From the NCBI RefSeq assembly GCF_039541915.1, contig NZ_BAABHD010000063.1, positions 1 through 28,300 of the forward strand: a stretch of 28,300 nucleotides of DNA, read 5' to 3'. The first letter of the stretch is position 1. Every line of letters begins with the position of its first letter. Below, one piece after another: positions 14,516 through 23,037 of this stretch. The DNA comes from Nibrella saemangeumensis. Its GTDB lineage: Bacteria > Bacteroidota > Bacteroidia > Cytophagales > Spirosomataceae. The position numbers and the translations under genes are program-made. The notes below the pieces were generated by a model, which worked only from the letters and a program-made list of their open reading frames with translations, was not told the origin of the DNA and did no database searches.

Positions 14516-16369
14516 TTATTTTAAGCTTACCAGGGAGGGTTTGTACAGCTTTTTATGGATCTCGTTCAGGCGATTCGCCGGCATTTTAATAACTTTCCGG
14601 TCATAGGTCATCAGGCCGTTAGTTTCAATCTCCACATCGGTGGTTTGGGTGTACACGGCCGCCGACAATCCACGCTTAATCAGGGGCTCAAAACGGTCGA
14701 TAAAGATGGCATACCGCTCATACAGCGCGTCGGCGGTTTTGAAGCTCTGGTAGCCCCAGTTGTTTTTGTCCTGCCAGGTATGACCCTCCAACGGCAGTCC
14801 CAGTCCGCCGTACTCGCCCAGCACCAGCACCTGTTTGGTCCCAAAGAGTTCGGGACTCGGCATGGCGGGTTCGGGGTAGTTATGCAGGTCGATCATGTGC
14901 CCCACCGGTACGAAGTTACCTCCGCTGGCGCTGTTGACCAGCCGCGACGGATCGTAGGCCATCGTCCACCGGGTAATCTCTTCCGTCTTAAACTGCCCCC
15001 AGGCTTCATTGAACGGCACCCAAACCACGATCGATGGAAAGTTATAGGTGGCATCCATAATCGCTTTCCATTCGGTGCGGAATATCTGTTCGGATTCAGG
15101 GGTCCGCTCACGGTCGGTTTCGATACCGGTCACGCCCGGCCGCGAATTCCAGCGATTGCCGAGGTCGCCACTGGGCATATCCTGCCAGACCAGCATACCC
15201 AGTTTATCGCAATGGTAATACCACCGGGCCGGCTCTACCTTCACGTGCTTGCGGATCATGTTGAAGCCCATCTCTTTGGTCTTCTCCACATCAAAGCGCA
15301 GCGCTTCGTCGGTAGGTGCCGTGTAGAGGCCATCCGGCCACCAGCCCTGGTCGAGAGGGCCAAACTGAAAGACAAACTGGTTGTTGAGCAGCATACGCAG
15401 AATACCGTTGTTGTCGGGCTGCACGGAGATTTTGCGCATGGCGAAGTAGCTTTTTACCTCGTCGACCACTTTGCCGTTCCGCACCACGGCCACGCTGAGG
15501 TCGTACAGGAAAGGGTTCTCGGGCGACCACAGCTTCGGCTCAGCGATCGGCAGGGTCACATCCGTACCGGGGTTTGCCTCCTGCTCGGCAACTTTGCGAG
15601 TGCCATCAAAGGCGGTAATTCGGAGCCGGTCGGTGGGCTGCACATTTTGTAGCTGAGAGGCTACGGTGAGTGTCTTTTTATCAAGGTCAGGGGTTTGCCG
15701 GGTCGACGCAATATAAGTTTTGGGAACGGCCTCCAGCCAGACGGTCTGCCAGATACCCGTGACGGGCGTGTACCAGATGCCATGTGGATTTTTGATCTGT
15801 TTGCCTCGGGGCTGCGGGCCGTCGCTGGTCGGATCCCACACGCGCACGGTGATCTCCTGCTGAGTGCCTTTTTTCAGGTACGGCGTAATATCGAACGAAA
15901 ACGGATCGTAGCCGCCCTTATGCGAACCAGCTTTATGCCCGTTAACGTACACATCCGACTGCCAGTCCACGGCCCCGAAGTGCAGCAGCACGGTACCGGA
16001 GCGATAGTTGGCGGGCAGCGTTACCGTCCGTTTATACCATAGTACCGTGTCTTTACCGACAGTCTTACCGACGCCCGACAGCGCCGATTCAATGGCGTAG
16101 GGTACTAGGATCTTCCCGGCAAAAGCTGCGGGAGGAGTTTGGGTCTGGATACCTGGCTGTAAGGCATAATCCCAAAGACCATTCAGGTTAAGCCAGTTGG
16201 CGCGCACCAGTTGCGGACGGGGGTACTCGGGCAATACATTGGCCGGATCAACTTTTTCGGCCCAGGGGCTCGTGATTTTTCCCGCTACCGGTTTCCAGGC
16301 AGGTTGCTGGGCCTTACTATACGTTACGGCAAATACAGACAAAAAGGTTAGGAAGAGGAGTTGTCTCAT
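14516..16369 (-). CDS. secreted glycoside hydrolase family 2 protein
   Basis: 617 residues. The signal peptide ends near A20 (VTYSKA then QQPAW). The N-terminal jelly-roll sugar-binding domain (about 40-215) shows NLNGLWDY and DWQSDVYVNG. An immunoglobulin-like domain follows (about 216-320), then a TIM barrel with KEMGFNMIRKH. The acid/base is N454-E455 in VVWVPFNEAWG, and the likely nucleophile is E519 in VLGEYGG. Both GH2 catalytic glutamates are therefore present. GH2 includes beta-galactosidases, beta-glucuronidases and beta-mannosidases; which applies cannot be decided. The protein lacks the C-terminal domains of LacZ-size enzymes. It is divergent from the TonB receptor across 84 bases, with no SusC/SusD-type partner, so a classical polysaccharide utilisation locus is not supported. 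Confidence 0.9.
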   Translation of the reverse strand: MRQLLFLTFLSVFAVTYSKAQQPAWKPVAGKITSPWAEKVDPANVLPEYPRPQLVRANWLNLNGLWDYALQPGIQTQTPPAAFAGKILVPYAIESALSGVGKTVGKDTVLWYKRTVTLPANYRSGTVLLHFGAVDWQSDVYVNGHKAGSHKGGYDPFSFDITPYLKKGTQQEITVRVWDPTSDGPQPRGKQIKNPHGIWYTPVTGIWQTVWLEAVPKTYIASTRQTPDLDKKTLTVASQLQNVQPTDRLRITAFDGTRKVAEQEANPGTDVTLPIAEPKLWSPENPFLYDLSVAVVRNGKVVDEVKSYFAMRKISVQPDNNGILRMLLNNQFVFQFGPLDQGWWPDGLYTAPTDEALRFDVEKTKEMGFNMIRKHVKVEPARWYYHCDKLGMLVWQDMPSGDLGNRWNSRPGVTGIETDRERTPESEQIFRTEWKAIMDATYNFPSIVVWVPFNEAWGQFKTEEITRWTMAYDPSRLVNSASGGNFVPVGHMIDLHNYPEPAMPSPELFGTKQVLVLGEYGGLGLPLEGHTWQDKNNWGYQSFKTADALYERYAIFIDRFEPLIKRGLSAAVYTQTTDVEIETNGLMTYDRKVIKMPANRLNEIHKKLYKPSLVSLK

Positions 16370-16399
16370 AGAAGCTACTTTTTAAGAAAAAGCCTTTCT

Positions 16400-16431
16400 G
16401 TTGGCTTTACTACTAAACTTTTATACTTTTC
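16400..16431 (+). promoter_or_regulatory. putative promoter of the TonB-dependent receptor gene
   Basis: TACTTTTC (16424-16431) matches TAnnTTTG at seven of eight positions. GTTG (16400-16403), 20 bases upstream, resembles the -33 element. The transcription start would fall near 16438, about 16 bases before the ATG at 16454. This supports that start over the upstream in-frame ATG, which would overlap the divergent GH2 gene. Confidence 0.35.
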
Positions 16432-16453
16432 GGCATCCCTAACCTACCACACG

Positions 16454-18703
16454 ATGTCGCTGCGTTCTCTGCTCTCCTACATTCTTCTCGCTGTCTTCCT
16501 GCCGGCTATAGCCTGGTCACAAACCCTTACCGGTACCGTGCGCGATCAGCAGACACAGCGTCCACTGGCCGGCGTGACCATTCGTATACCCGAAACCACC
16601 TATGGAACCCTTACCAATGAAGAAGGCCGGTTTGAACTCCGAAAAGTGCCCGCCGGTCGCTATTCCCTTCAGATCCGTTCCGTAGGTTACCAGACACTGG
16701 AGCCGGTCATTGAACCTGGTCAGGAGTCGTTGGTTATTGACCTGCCACCCGCCATCATCCAGCTTAACCAACTGACGGTAGTTACGACCCAGCGCACCGA
16801 AACGCCGGATTTTCTGCGACCGGAAATGACAACGATACTTACCCCACGGGACTTGCAGCAACGGACAGCCCGCACCGTTCCGGAAGCCCTGCTGGGTGCT
16901 ACGGGTGTCTGGCTGCAAAAGACTAACCATGGCGGAGGTTCACCCTTTGTGCGGGGACTGACCGGCCAACAGACCCTGCTGCTGGTAGACGGCATCCGGC
17001 TCAACAACGCTACCTTCCGCTCCGGCCCGAACCAGTACCTGAACACCATTGATCCACAGAGTCTGGAACAGATCGAGGTAGTTCGCAGCACCGGCTCGGT
17101 AGCTTACGGCAGCGATGCCATTGGCGGAGTAATCAACGTGCTGACCAAAACACCCCAGTTTTCGGAAGAAGGGACCTTTAGCGGCAATACGTTCTTCAAG
17201 GCGATGACGCATGGCATGGAACTGACCAACCGGACCGAACTGGGCTACTCCTCCTCGTCCGTGGCGGTGCAGGGCGGACTGGCTTACCGGATGTTTGGGG
17301 ATCTGGTCGCCGGAAAAGGTCTGGGCCGCCAGTCACCCACTGGCTATAATCAGGTCTCCGGCGATCTGAAAGCCCGCTTCCGCCTGTCGAACCGCTACAC
17401 CCTGACGGCCGCCTACCAGAACCTGCGGCAGGATAGCGTGCCGGTTTATCACAAAGTCAGGCTGGAGAACTTCCGGTATAACCAGTTCAATCCGCAGCGC
17501 CGGCAGTTGGGCTATCTGCGACTGGAAGGTTTTTACAACTACCGGTGGCTCCAGTCGGTGCAGGTGACGGCCTCGTGGCAGCGCCAGACCGAAGGTCGTC
17601 AGAGCCAGAAGAACGACAGCCCGACCGCCGTGCTGGAGCGCGACGAAACCACTACGCAGGGCCTGACGGTGCTGGCCCTGTCAGAACCAACATCGTTCTG
17701 GCAGATTCGCTCCGGCATTGAGGTGTACAGCGATTTTGTGCGCAGCAGCCGCATCGACCGGAATACGCAGACGGGTGCCGAAACCGCCAAACGCGGCCTC
17801 TACCCCGACCGGGCCACCATGAACAGCCTGGCCGCCTTTACGTTGCATACGCTGACGTTTGACCGGCTGACGCTGACCGGCGGGGGCCGCTACAACACCT
17901 ACCAGATTACTATTCCGGAACAGACGCTGGGCAAGTCCACCATCAGCCCCTCGGCGCTGGTGGGTAACGTCGGTGCTTCTTACGCAGTGGTGCCCCAGGT
18001 GCGGGTAGTGGCGTCGGTGCAGTCGGCCTTCCGGGCACCAAACATCGACGATATGGGCACACTTGGCATTGTCGACTTCCGGTACGAGACACCTAATAGC
18101 AACCTTGAACCGGAGCGCTCGCTGAATACCGAAGCGGGCGTAAAAGTACGCACCGGGCGTTTTTCGGCGTCAGTGCTGGGGTATTACACCCGGCTAACCA
18201 ACTTCATCAGCCGGGTGCGCATGGGGCGCGACTCCATTCAGGGCTATCCGGTCTATCTGAAGCAAAACAGCGCCGAAGCCTTTATCCGGGGACTGGAGAC
18301 CGAAGCCGAATGGGAGTTTGCCCGCAACTGGCTGGCCTACGGCAGCTTGGTGTATACTTACGGGCAGAATGTGACGGCCAATGAACCGTTCCGGCGCATT
18401 CCACCGCTGAACAGCCGCATGGGCGTTACCTACCAGTCACCGGCTTCATTCTGGGTCCGGGCGGAGGTGTTATTGGCCGGGGCGCAAACCCGGCTGGCAA
18501 AAGGCGATATGGATGATAACCGGATTGGAAAGAGCGGCACCCCCGGCTGGCAGGTTGTCAACCTCAACGGCGGCTACCAGTGGCGCTCGTTCATGGTCAG
18601 CGCCGAGTTGCAAAACCTCTTTAACGAAGCCTACCGCACCCACGGCTCCGGCGTTGCCGGAACGGGACGCAGTGCGTGGCTGGCCGTGCAGTATCGGTTT
18701 TGA
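16454..18703 (+). CDS. TonB-dependent outer membrane receptor
   Basis: 749 residues from the ATG at 16454. An ATG at 16361 would overlap GH2 and put 31 odd residues before the signal. The signal peptide ends near Q23. A CarboxypepD_reg-like domain follows (about 24-110; GTVRDQQTQRPLAGV, GRFELRKVPAG). The plug (about 125-230) shows RDLQQRTARTVPEAL, PFVRGLTGQQTLLLVDGIR, SLEQIEVVRST and GSDAIGGVINV. The barrel runs to a terminal phenylalanine (VQYRF), the usual outer-membrane signature. Size and lack of a SusD partner resemble siderophore, cofactor or metal receptors rather than SusC glycan transporters. The next gene encodes a PQQ enzyme 79 bases downstream and cobalamin-dependent EutBC lies further on, so PQQ or B12 uptake are plausible jobs (inference). 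No cobalamin riboswitch fits the 84-base upstream spacer. Confidence 0.9.
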   Translation: MSLRSLLSYILLAVFLPAIAWSQTLTGTVRDQQTQRPLAGVTIRIPETTYGTLTNEEGRFELRKVPAGRYSLQIRSVGYQTLEPVIEPGQESLVIDLPPAIIQLNQLTVVTTQRTETPDFLRPEMTTILTPRDLQQRTARTVPEALLGATGVWLQKTNHGGGSPFVRGLTGQQTLLLVDGIRLNNATFRSGPNQYLNTIDPQSLEQIEVVRSTGSVAYGSDAIGGVINVLTKTPQFSEEGTFSGNTFFKAMTHGMELTNRTELGYSSSSVAVQGGLAYRMFGDLVAGKGLGRQSPTGYNQVSGDLKARFRLSNRYTLTAAYQNLRQDSVPVYHKVRLENFRYNQFNPQRRQLGYLRLEGFYNYRWLQSVQVTASWQRQTEGRQSQKNDSPTAVLERDETTTQGLTVLALSEPTSFWQIRSGIEVYSDFVRSSRIDRNTQTGAETAKRGLYPDRATMNSLAAFTLHTLTFDRLTLTGGGRYNTYQITIPEQTLGKSTISPSALVGNVGASYAVVPQVRVVASVQSAFRAPNIDDMGTLGIVDFRYETPNSNLEPERSLNTEAGVKVRTGRFSASVLGYYTRLTNFISRVRMGRDSIQGYPVYLKQNSAEAFIRGLETEAEWEFARNWLAYGSLVYTYGQNVTANEPFRRIPPLNSRMGVTYQSPASFWVRAEVLLAGAQTRLAKGDMDDNRIGKSGTPGWQVVNLNGGYQWRSFMVSAELQNLFNEAYRTHGSGVAGTGRSAWLAVQYRF

Positions 18704-18782
18704 CGCTGGCATATGGTATAAGACCCAGAAAAGCCTCTTTTCTCTACAGTAAACTACACATACCCGCAAACGTCTTAAGAAA

Positions 18783-21464
18783 ATGGTCAACTGGTTTGGC
18801 AGATTCGCAGCTGTAGTCATTACCCTCCTGTTCGTAACCGCCTGGATTAATCCGGTTCAGGATACGCCACCCGACGAAAGCCGCTTTACCAGGGTAGTTC
18901 TGGATAATGACCTCAATGAGCCGATGGAACTGGACATTGCCGCCGATGGCCGCATCTACTACATCGAGCGAAACGGGGGTATCTTTCGCTTTGACCCAAA
19001 AACCAACCAGAAGAAAAAACTAAAAGACCTGAACGTCCGGTTTATGGGAGAAGACGGGTTGTTGGGCCTGGCACTCGACCCAAAATTTAGCCAGAATCGT
19101 TGGGTATACCTCTACTACGGCAATCCGCAACAGGTCAACGGTCAGTGGGTAAACCAACTGTCGCGCTTTGACCTGAGCGAGGACAGCCTGCTCACCACCA
19201 CCGAAAAGGTGATGCTTCAGATACCCCTGCTGCACGAAGGGGTCAGCCACTCAGCCGGCTCGCTGGAGTTTGATAAGCAGGGCAATCTGTACCTCTCTAC
19301 CGGCGACAATACCAACCCCTTTGAATCCGACGGTTACAGCCCATCCGACGACCGGCCGGGCCGCATCCGCTTCGACGCCCAGAAATCATCAGCCAACACC
19401 AATGATCTGCGGGGTAAGATCATCCGTATCCATCCGGAACCGGACGGCAGTTATACCATCCCGGCGGGCAACTTGTTCGCGAAAGGGTTACCTAATGCCC
19501 GGCCGGAGATATACACTATGGGCCACCGCAACCCGTTCCGTATTTCTATTGACTCTAAAACAGGTTATCTCTACTGGGGCGAAGTAGGACCCGATGCCGG
19601 TACCGACAGCCTGATGCGCGGTCCGCGCGGACACGATGAGGTAGGGCAAGCCCGGCAGGCGGGTAATTTTGGCTGGCCGTATTTTGTAGGCGACAACAAA
19701 CCCTACTATGCCTACGATTTTGACGCGAAGAAATCGGGCGAGCCGTTCAACGCGAAGGCTCCCATGAACCGCTCCCGCAACAACACGGGTTTGACCATTT
19801 TGCCACCGGCCCAACCCGCCTTTATCTGGTACCCGTACGCCGAATCGCCGGAGTTTCCGATGCTGGGTACGGGCGGCCGCAACGCCATGGCCGGCCCGGT
19901 CTACCACTCGGAGGACTATGCGGCTTCGGAGTGGAAATTTCCGTCGTACTTCGACAACAAGCTGTTTATCTACGACTGGATGCGGAACTGGATCTTTACG
20001 GTGACCATGAACCAGAACGGCGATTTGCAGCGGCTGGAGCCCTTTATGCCCTCGACGGAGTTCAACAAACCCGTCGACATGGTATTCGGGCCGGATGGTG
20101 CCCTGTATATGCTGGAGTACGGCACCTACTGGAGGGCCAAGAACCTGAACGCCAAACTGGTGCGCATCGAATACCACCGGGGCAACCGCAAACCCGTCGC
20201 CCGGCTGTCGGCCGACAAAACGGTAGGCGGCCATCCGCTGACCGTGAAATTCTCGGCAGCCGCTTCGTTCGACTACGACAAAGCCGATAAACTGCGCTAC
20301 GAGTGGTACTTCACTAACAGCCCCAAACCGCAGGCCACCGGCCCCGAGGCCCTGTTTACCTTTGCCAAACCCGGCAAGTACACCCCACGGGTGAAAGTGA
20401 TCGACTCGGAAGGGAACAGCTCCGAAGCCCGCCTGCCGGTTCAGGTAGGAAACGAGCCGCCGAAGGTAGCGATTCAGCTCAACGGCAACCGGTCGTTTTA
20501 CTGGGGTACTCAGCCTATCCCCTATACCGTTTCGGTGCAGGACCGCGAAGACGGTACGCTGGCCAAAGGCATTTCACCCGCCAGCGTGCGCGTTACCTTC
20601 GACTACCTCGACCAGGGCTACGACCAGATCCAACTGGCCGCTAATACCGACGAGGAGCCCGCGCTGATCGGCAAGGTCCTGATCGAGCGCAGCGACTGTA
20701 TAGCCTGTCACGCCAAAGAAAAACAATCGGTCGGGCCAAGCTATGTAGCCATTGCCCGTCGGTACGGGAAGGATGAAGCGGCCGTGGGCAAACTGGCCTC
20801 TAAGATTATTACCGGTGGGGGTGGCAACTGGGACAGCGGGCATGTAATGTCGGCGCACCCGCAATTGTCTCAGACCGATGCCGGTGAAATGGTGAAATAT
20901 ATTCTGTCGCTGGGCAAAGCGCAGGTGACCATACCGGTGCAGGGTACGGTGCAGACCAACCGGCAACCGGCGTTGGCAACTGAGCCGGGTACGTACCTGC
21001 TAACCGCTCGCTACACCGACAAAGGCACCAACGGTATAGCACCCCTCACATCGAGGGCAACGGTGGTGCTGCGCTCTCCCCGGTTGCTGGCGGCCTCGGC
21101 CGATAACTTCAAAGCCGTAGCCAAACAGAACCCCGGCCGGCCGGGCCAGCCGGTGGTGATGGCGTATAACGAAAGCGGAGCGTACATCCAGTTCAACAAC
21201 ATCGATCTAACCGGCGTCCGTAAACTCGATCTGGAGACCTATACCGACAAGCTGACCGGCCAGTTTGAGATTCATTTAAATGCACCGGACGGCCCCGCGA
21301 TTGGCACGGCTGCCGTTAAACCGCAAAAAGAATACGTCACGTATACCGCCGACCTAAAGCCGACCACCGGCGAGCATACGCTGTTTGTGGTGTACCGGGA
21401 GACCAAAGGCGGCATCAACATCTGGAACCGGGTGAATTTGCGGTGGGTGGAGTTTAAGCAGTAG
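18783..21464 (+). CDS. PQQ-dependent sugar dehydrogenase fused to PKD, cytochrome c and CBM-like domains
   Basis: 893 residues. An N-terminal hydrophobic segment (about 8-21) acts as export signal or anchor. The GSDH beta-propeller (about 33-460) shows EDGLLGLALDP, H156 in GVSHSAGSLEFD, and R249-N250 in TMGHRNPFR. These are positions expected to contact PQQ or the active site in soluble glucose/aldose dehydrogenases. A PKD domain follows (about 468-557). The cytochrome c domain has C639-I-A-C642-H643 and candidate axial M689 (GHVMSAHPQL). The last 130 residues (from about 765) resemble a CBM6-type beta-sandwich. The protein probably oxidises a sugar outside the cytoplasm and passes electrons through its own haem to the respiratory chain. 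A covalent haem implies a c-type maturation system elsewhere. No PQQ biosynthesis gene is present here. Confidence 0.88.
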   Translation: MVNWFGRFAAVVITLLFVTAWINPVQDTPPDESRFTRVVLDNDLNEPMELDIAADGRIYYIERNGGIFRFDPKTNQKKKLKDLNVRFMGEDGLLGLALDPKFSQNRWVYLYYGNPQQVNGQWVNQLSRFDLSEDSLLTTTEKVMLQIPLLHEGVSHSAGSLEFDKQGNLYLSTGDNTNPFESDGYSPSDDRPGRIRFDAQKSSANTNDLRGKIIRIHPEPDGSYTIPAGNLFAKGLPNARPEIYTMGHRNPFRISIDSKTGYLYWGEVGPDAGTDSLMRGPRGHDEVGQARQAGNFGWPYFVGDNKPYYAYDFDAKKSGEPFNAKAPMNRSRNNTGLTILPPAQPAFIWYPYAESPEFPMLGTGGRNAMAGPVYHSEDYAASEWKFPSYFDNKLFIYDWMRNWIFTVTMNQNGDLQRLEPFMPSTEFNKPVDMVFGPDGALYMLEYGTYWRAKNLNAKLVRIEYHRGNRKPVARLSADKTVGGHPLTVKFSAAASFDYDKADKLRYEWYFTNSPKPQATGPEALFTFAKPGKYTPRVKVIDSEGNSSEARLPVQVGNEPPKVAIQLNGNRSFYWGTQPIPYTVSVQDREDGTLAKGISPASVRVTFDYLDQGYDQIQLAANTDEEPALIGKVLIERSDCIACHAKEKQSVGPSYVAIARRYGKDEAAVGKLASKIITGGGGNWDSGHVMSAHPQLSQTDAGEMVKYILSLGKAQVTIPVQGTVQTNRQPALATEPGTYLLTARYTDKGTNGIAPLTSRATVVLRSPRLLAASADNFKAVAKQNPGRPGQPVVMAYNESGAYIQFNNIDLTGVRKLDLETYTDKLTGQFEIHLNAPDGPAIGTAAVKPQKEYVTYTADLKPTTGEHTLFVVYRETKGGINIWNRVNLRWVEFKQ

Positions 21465-21506
21465 GCAGTGAGCAGTACTCAGTGGGCAGTTTGCAGTAAG
21501 CAAGTA
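21458..21506. repeat. degenerate heptamer tandem array
   Basis: Seven consecutive 7-base units are readable: GCAGTAG, GCAGTGA, GCAGTAC, TCAGTGG, GCAGTTT, GCAGTAA, GCAAGTA. The consensus is GCAGTRR. The first unit includes the TAG stop of the PQQ dehydrogenase. The array lies in the spacer before the putative eutB promoter. Short GCAGT-type arrays may be slippage-prone intergenic repeats; a regulatory role is unproven. Confidence 0.7.
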
Positions 21507-21518
21507 TATGTCATCCGA

Positions 21519-21549
21519 TTGGTATTAACGAGGGATAGCGTTATTTTGG
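21519..21549 (+). promoter_or_regulatory. eutB: putative eutBC promoter
   Basis: TTGG (21519-21522), a 19-base spacer and TATTTTGG (21542-21549) resemble the Bacteroidota -33/-7 pair, with one mismatch in the -7 box. The transcription start would be about 21556, leaving a leader under 10 bases before the ATG at 21565. That leaves no room for a cobalamin riboswitch in this leader. Confidence 0.4.
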
Positions 21550-21564
21550 GGCAAAGATCAGGCT

Positions 21565-22947
21565 ATGGCTTACCAGCACACCATCCGGCAGAAAACCTAC
21601 CGCTTCGATGACCTGAAGACGTTACTGGCCAAAGCCACGCCCTTCCGCTCGGGCGATGCGCTGGCCGGGGTAGCCGCCGAAACGGCCGAAGAACGAGTGG
21701 CGGCTCAGATGGCGCTGGCTGACCTGCCGCTGCGTACCTTCCTGAACGAAGCTGTTATCCCGTACGAAAACGACGAAGTAACCCGGCTCATTCTGGATAC
21801 CCATGACCAGACGGCCTTTGCCCCCATCAGCCACCTGACCGTCGGTAACTTTCGCAACTACCTGCTCAGCGAGCATACAACGACGCAGACGCTGCAAACG
21901 TTACAAGCCGGTCTGACGCCCGAAATGGTCGCGGCCGTAACCAAGCTGATGCGGGTGCAGGACCTGATTACCGTAGCGGCCAAATGCGAGGTAGTTACCC
22001 GTTTCCGCAACACCATTGGTTTGCGGGGGCGGCTCGCGACCCGCCTGCAACCCAACCACCCCACCGACGACTACCGGGGTATTGCCGCCAGCCTTATAGA
22101 CGGGCTGCTCTATGGTAACGGTGATGCGGTCATCGGCATCAACCCGGCTACCGACCATGTGCAGACCGTGGTGCGGCTGCTCGATATGATCGACCAGATC
22201 CGGGAGCGGTTCACCATCCCTACCCAATCCTGCGTCTTGAGCCATATCACCACCACCATTCAAGCCATTGAGCAGGGCGCTCCGGTTGATCTGGTATTCC
22301 AGTCCATCGGCGGTACTGAAGCGGTAAACACGTCATTTGGGGTTAATCTTGCTCTTCTACGGGAGGGATTTGAAGCTGCTAAATCACTCCAGCGGGGTAC
22401 GGTTGGGCAGAATGCCATGTACTTTGAAACGGGCCAGGGCAGCGCCTTATCGGCTAACGCGCATCATGGTGTAGACCAACAAACCTGCGAGGCCAGGGCC
22501 TATGCCGTAGCGCGGGTGTTTGAACCGCTGCTCGTCAATTCTGTAGTGGGTTTTATCGGTCCCGAATACCTGTACGACGGCAAGCAGATTATCCGGGCGG
22601 GACTGGAGGACCACTGCTGCGGCAAACTGCTGGGCCTGCCCATGGGCGTCGATATCTGCTACACCAACCACGCCGAAGCCGACCAGGACGATATGGATTC
22701 GCTGCTGACGCTACTCGGTACGGCGGGCGTTACCTACATCATGGGCGTACCCGGTGCCGACGACATCATGCTGCACTACCAGAGCACCTCGTTTCACGAT
22801 GCCCTCTATCTGCGCCGGCAGTTAGGCGTACGGCCCGCCCCCGAGTTTGAGCAGTGGTTATTTCAGATGGAGCTTATGGATGAGCAACTGCAATTGAAAC
22901 CCGTAAAAGCCGGCCACCGGCTGTTGGAATCGGCGTTTAACTTATAA
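21565..22947 (+). CDS. eutB: ethanolamine ammonia-lyase large (alpha) subunit
   Basis: 460 residues, close to the family's usual 450-465. With EutC it forms the adenosylcobalamin-dependent lyase converting ethanolamine to acetaldehyde and ammonia (EC 4.3.1.7). Active-site positions known from the enterobacterial enzyme are all visible: R160 in ATRLQPNHP, N193 in GINPATD, E288 in YFETGQGS, and D363 in MGVDICYTNH. There is no signal peptide and no microcompartment-targeting extension. It is co-directional with eutC, but a 21-bp palindrome sits in the 90-base gap. Neither the reactivase EutA, a permease, an aldehyde dehydrogenase nor shell-protein genes are in the window. This looks like a compact, microcompartment-free ethanolamine pathway that uses imported cobalamin. 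Confidence 0.96.
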   Translation: MAYQHTIRQKTYRFDDLKTLLAKATPFRSGDALAGVAAETAEERVAAQMALADLPLRTFLNEAVIPYENDEVTRLILDTHDQTAFAPISHLTVGNFRNYLLSEHTTTQTLQTLQAGLTPEMVAAVTKLMRVQDLITVAAKCEVVTRFRNTIGLRGRLATRLQPNHPTDDYRGIAASLIDGLLYGNGDAVIGINPATDHVQTVVRLLDMIDQIRERFTIPTQSCVLSHITTTIQAIEQGAPVDLVFQSIGGTEAVNTSFGVNLALLREGFEAAKSLQRGTVGQNAMYFETGQGSALSANAHHGVDQQTCEARAYAVARVFEPLLVNSVVGFIGPEYLYDGKQIIRAGLEDHCCGKLLGLPMGVDICYTNHAEADQDDMDSLLTLLGTAGVTYIMGVPGADDIMLHYQSTSFHDALYLRRQLGVRPAPEFEQWLFQMELMDEQLQLKPVKAGHRLLESAFNL

Positions 22948-22954
22948 TTTTTTA

Positions 22955-23016
22955 TCATCCCGACGCAGGAGGGATATTAGTGGTAAATATTTGAGATCCC
23001 TCCTGCGTCGGGATGA
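22955..23016. repeat. 21-bp perfect palindromic (REP/MITE-like) element between eutB and eutC
   Basis: Arm 22955-22975 (begins TCATCCCGACGCAGG) is perfectly complementary to 22996-23016, around a 20-base AT-rich loop (22976-22995). Similar TCATCCCGACG...GGGATGA palindromes occur as dispersed intergenic repeats in Bacteroidota genomes (from memory). On the plus strand it is followed by CAGAAAAA, not a T run, so it is not an obvious terminator. It would form a very stable RNA hairpin inside the eutBC transcript. Confidence 0.8.
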
Positions 23017-23037
23017 CAGAAAAAGCGAGCTACCTGT

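Noticed and set aside
14555..15652. 365-residue open frame antisense to the GH2 gene
   Set aside because: Composition is His/Arg/Val-rich without any domain. It lies wholly inside a gene with clear catalytic motifs and follows its codon bias in mirror image.
16370..16453. Cobalamin riboswitch upstream of the TonB receptor
   Set aside because: The spacer is 84 bases and lacks a B12-box-like conserved core; too short for the aptamer.
14516..18703. Polysaccharide utilisation locus built on GH2 and the TonB receptor
   Set aside because: The genes are divergent, there is no SusD-like lipoprotein or sensor/anti-sigma gene, and the receptor is shorter than SusC types.
19488..20234. 248-residue open frame antisense to the PQQ dehydrogenase
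   Set aside because: A shadow of a well-supported coding strand; Arg/Val/Gly-rich composition typical of antisense GC-rich DNA.
21458..21506. CRISPR-like array
   Set aside because: Units are only 7 bases with no spacers; it is a plain tandem repeat.
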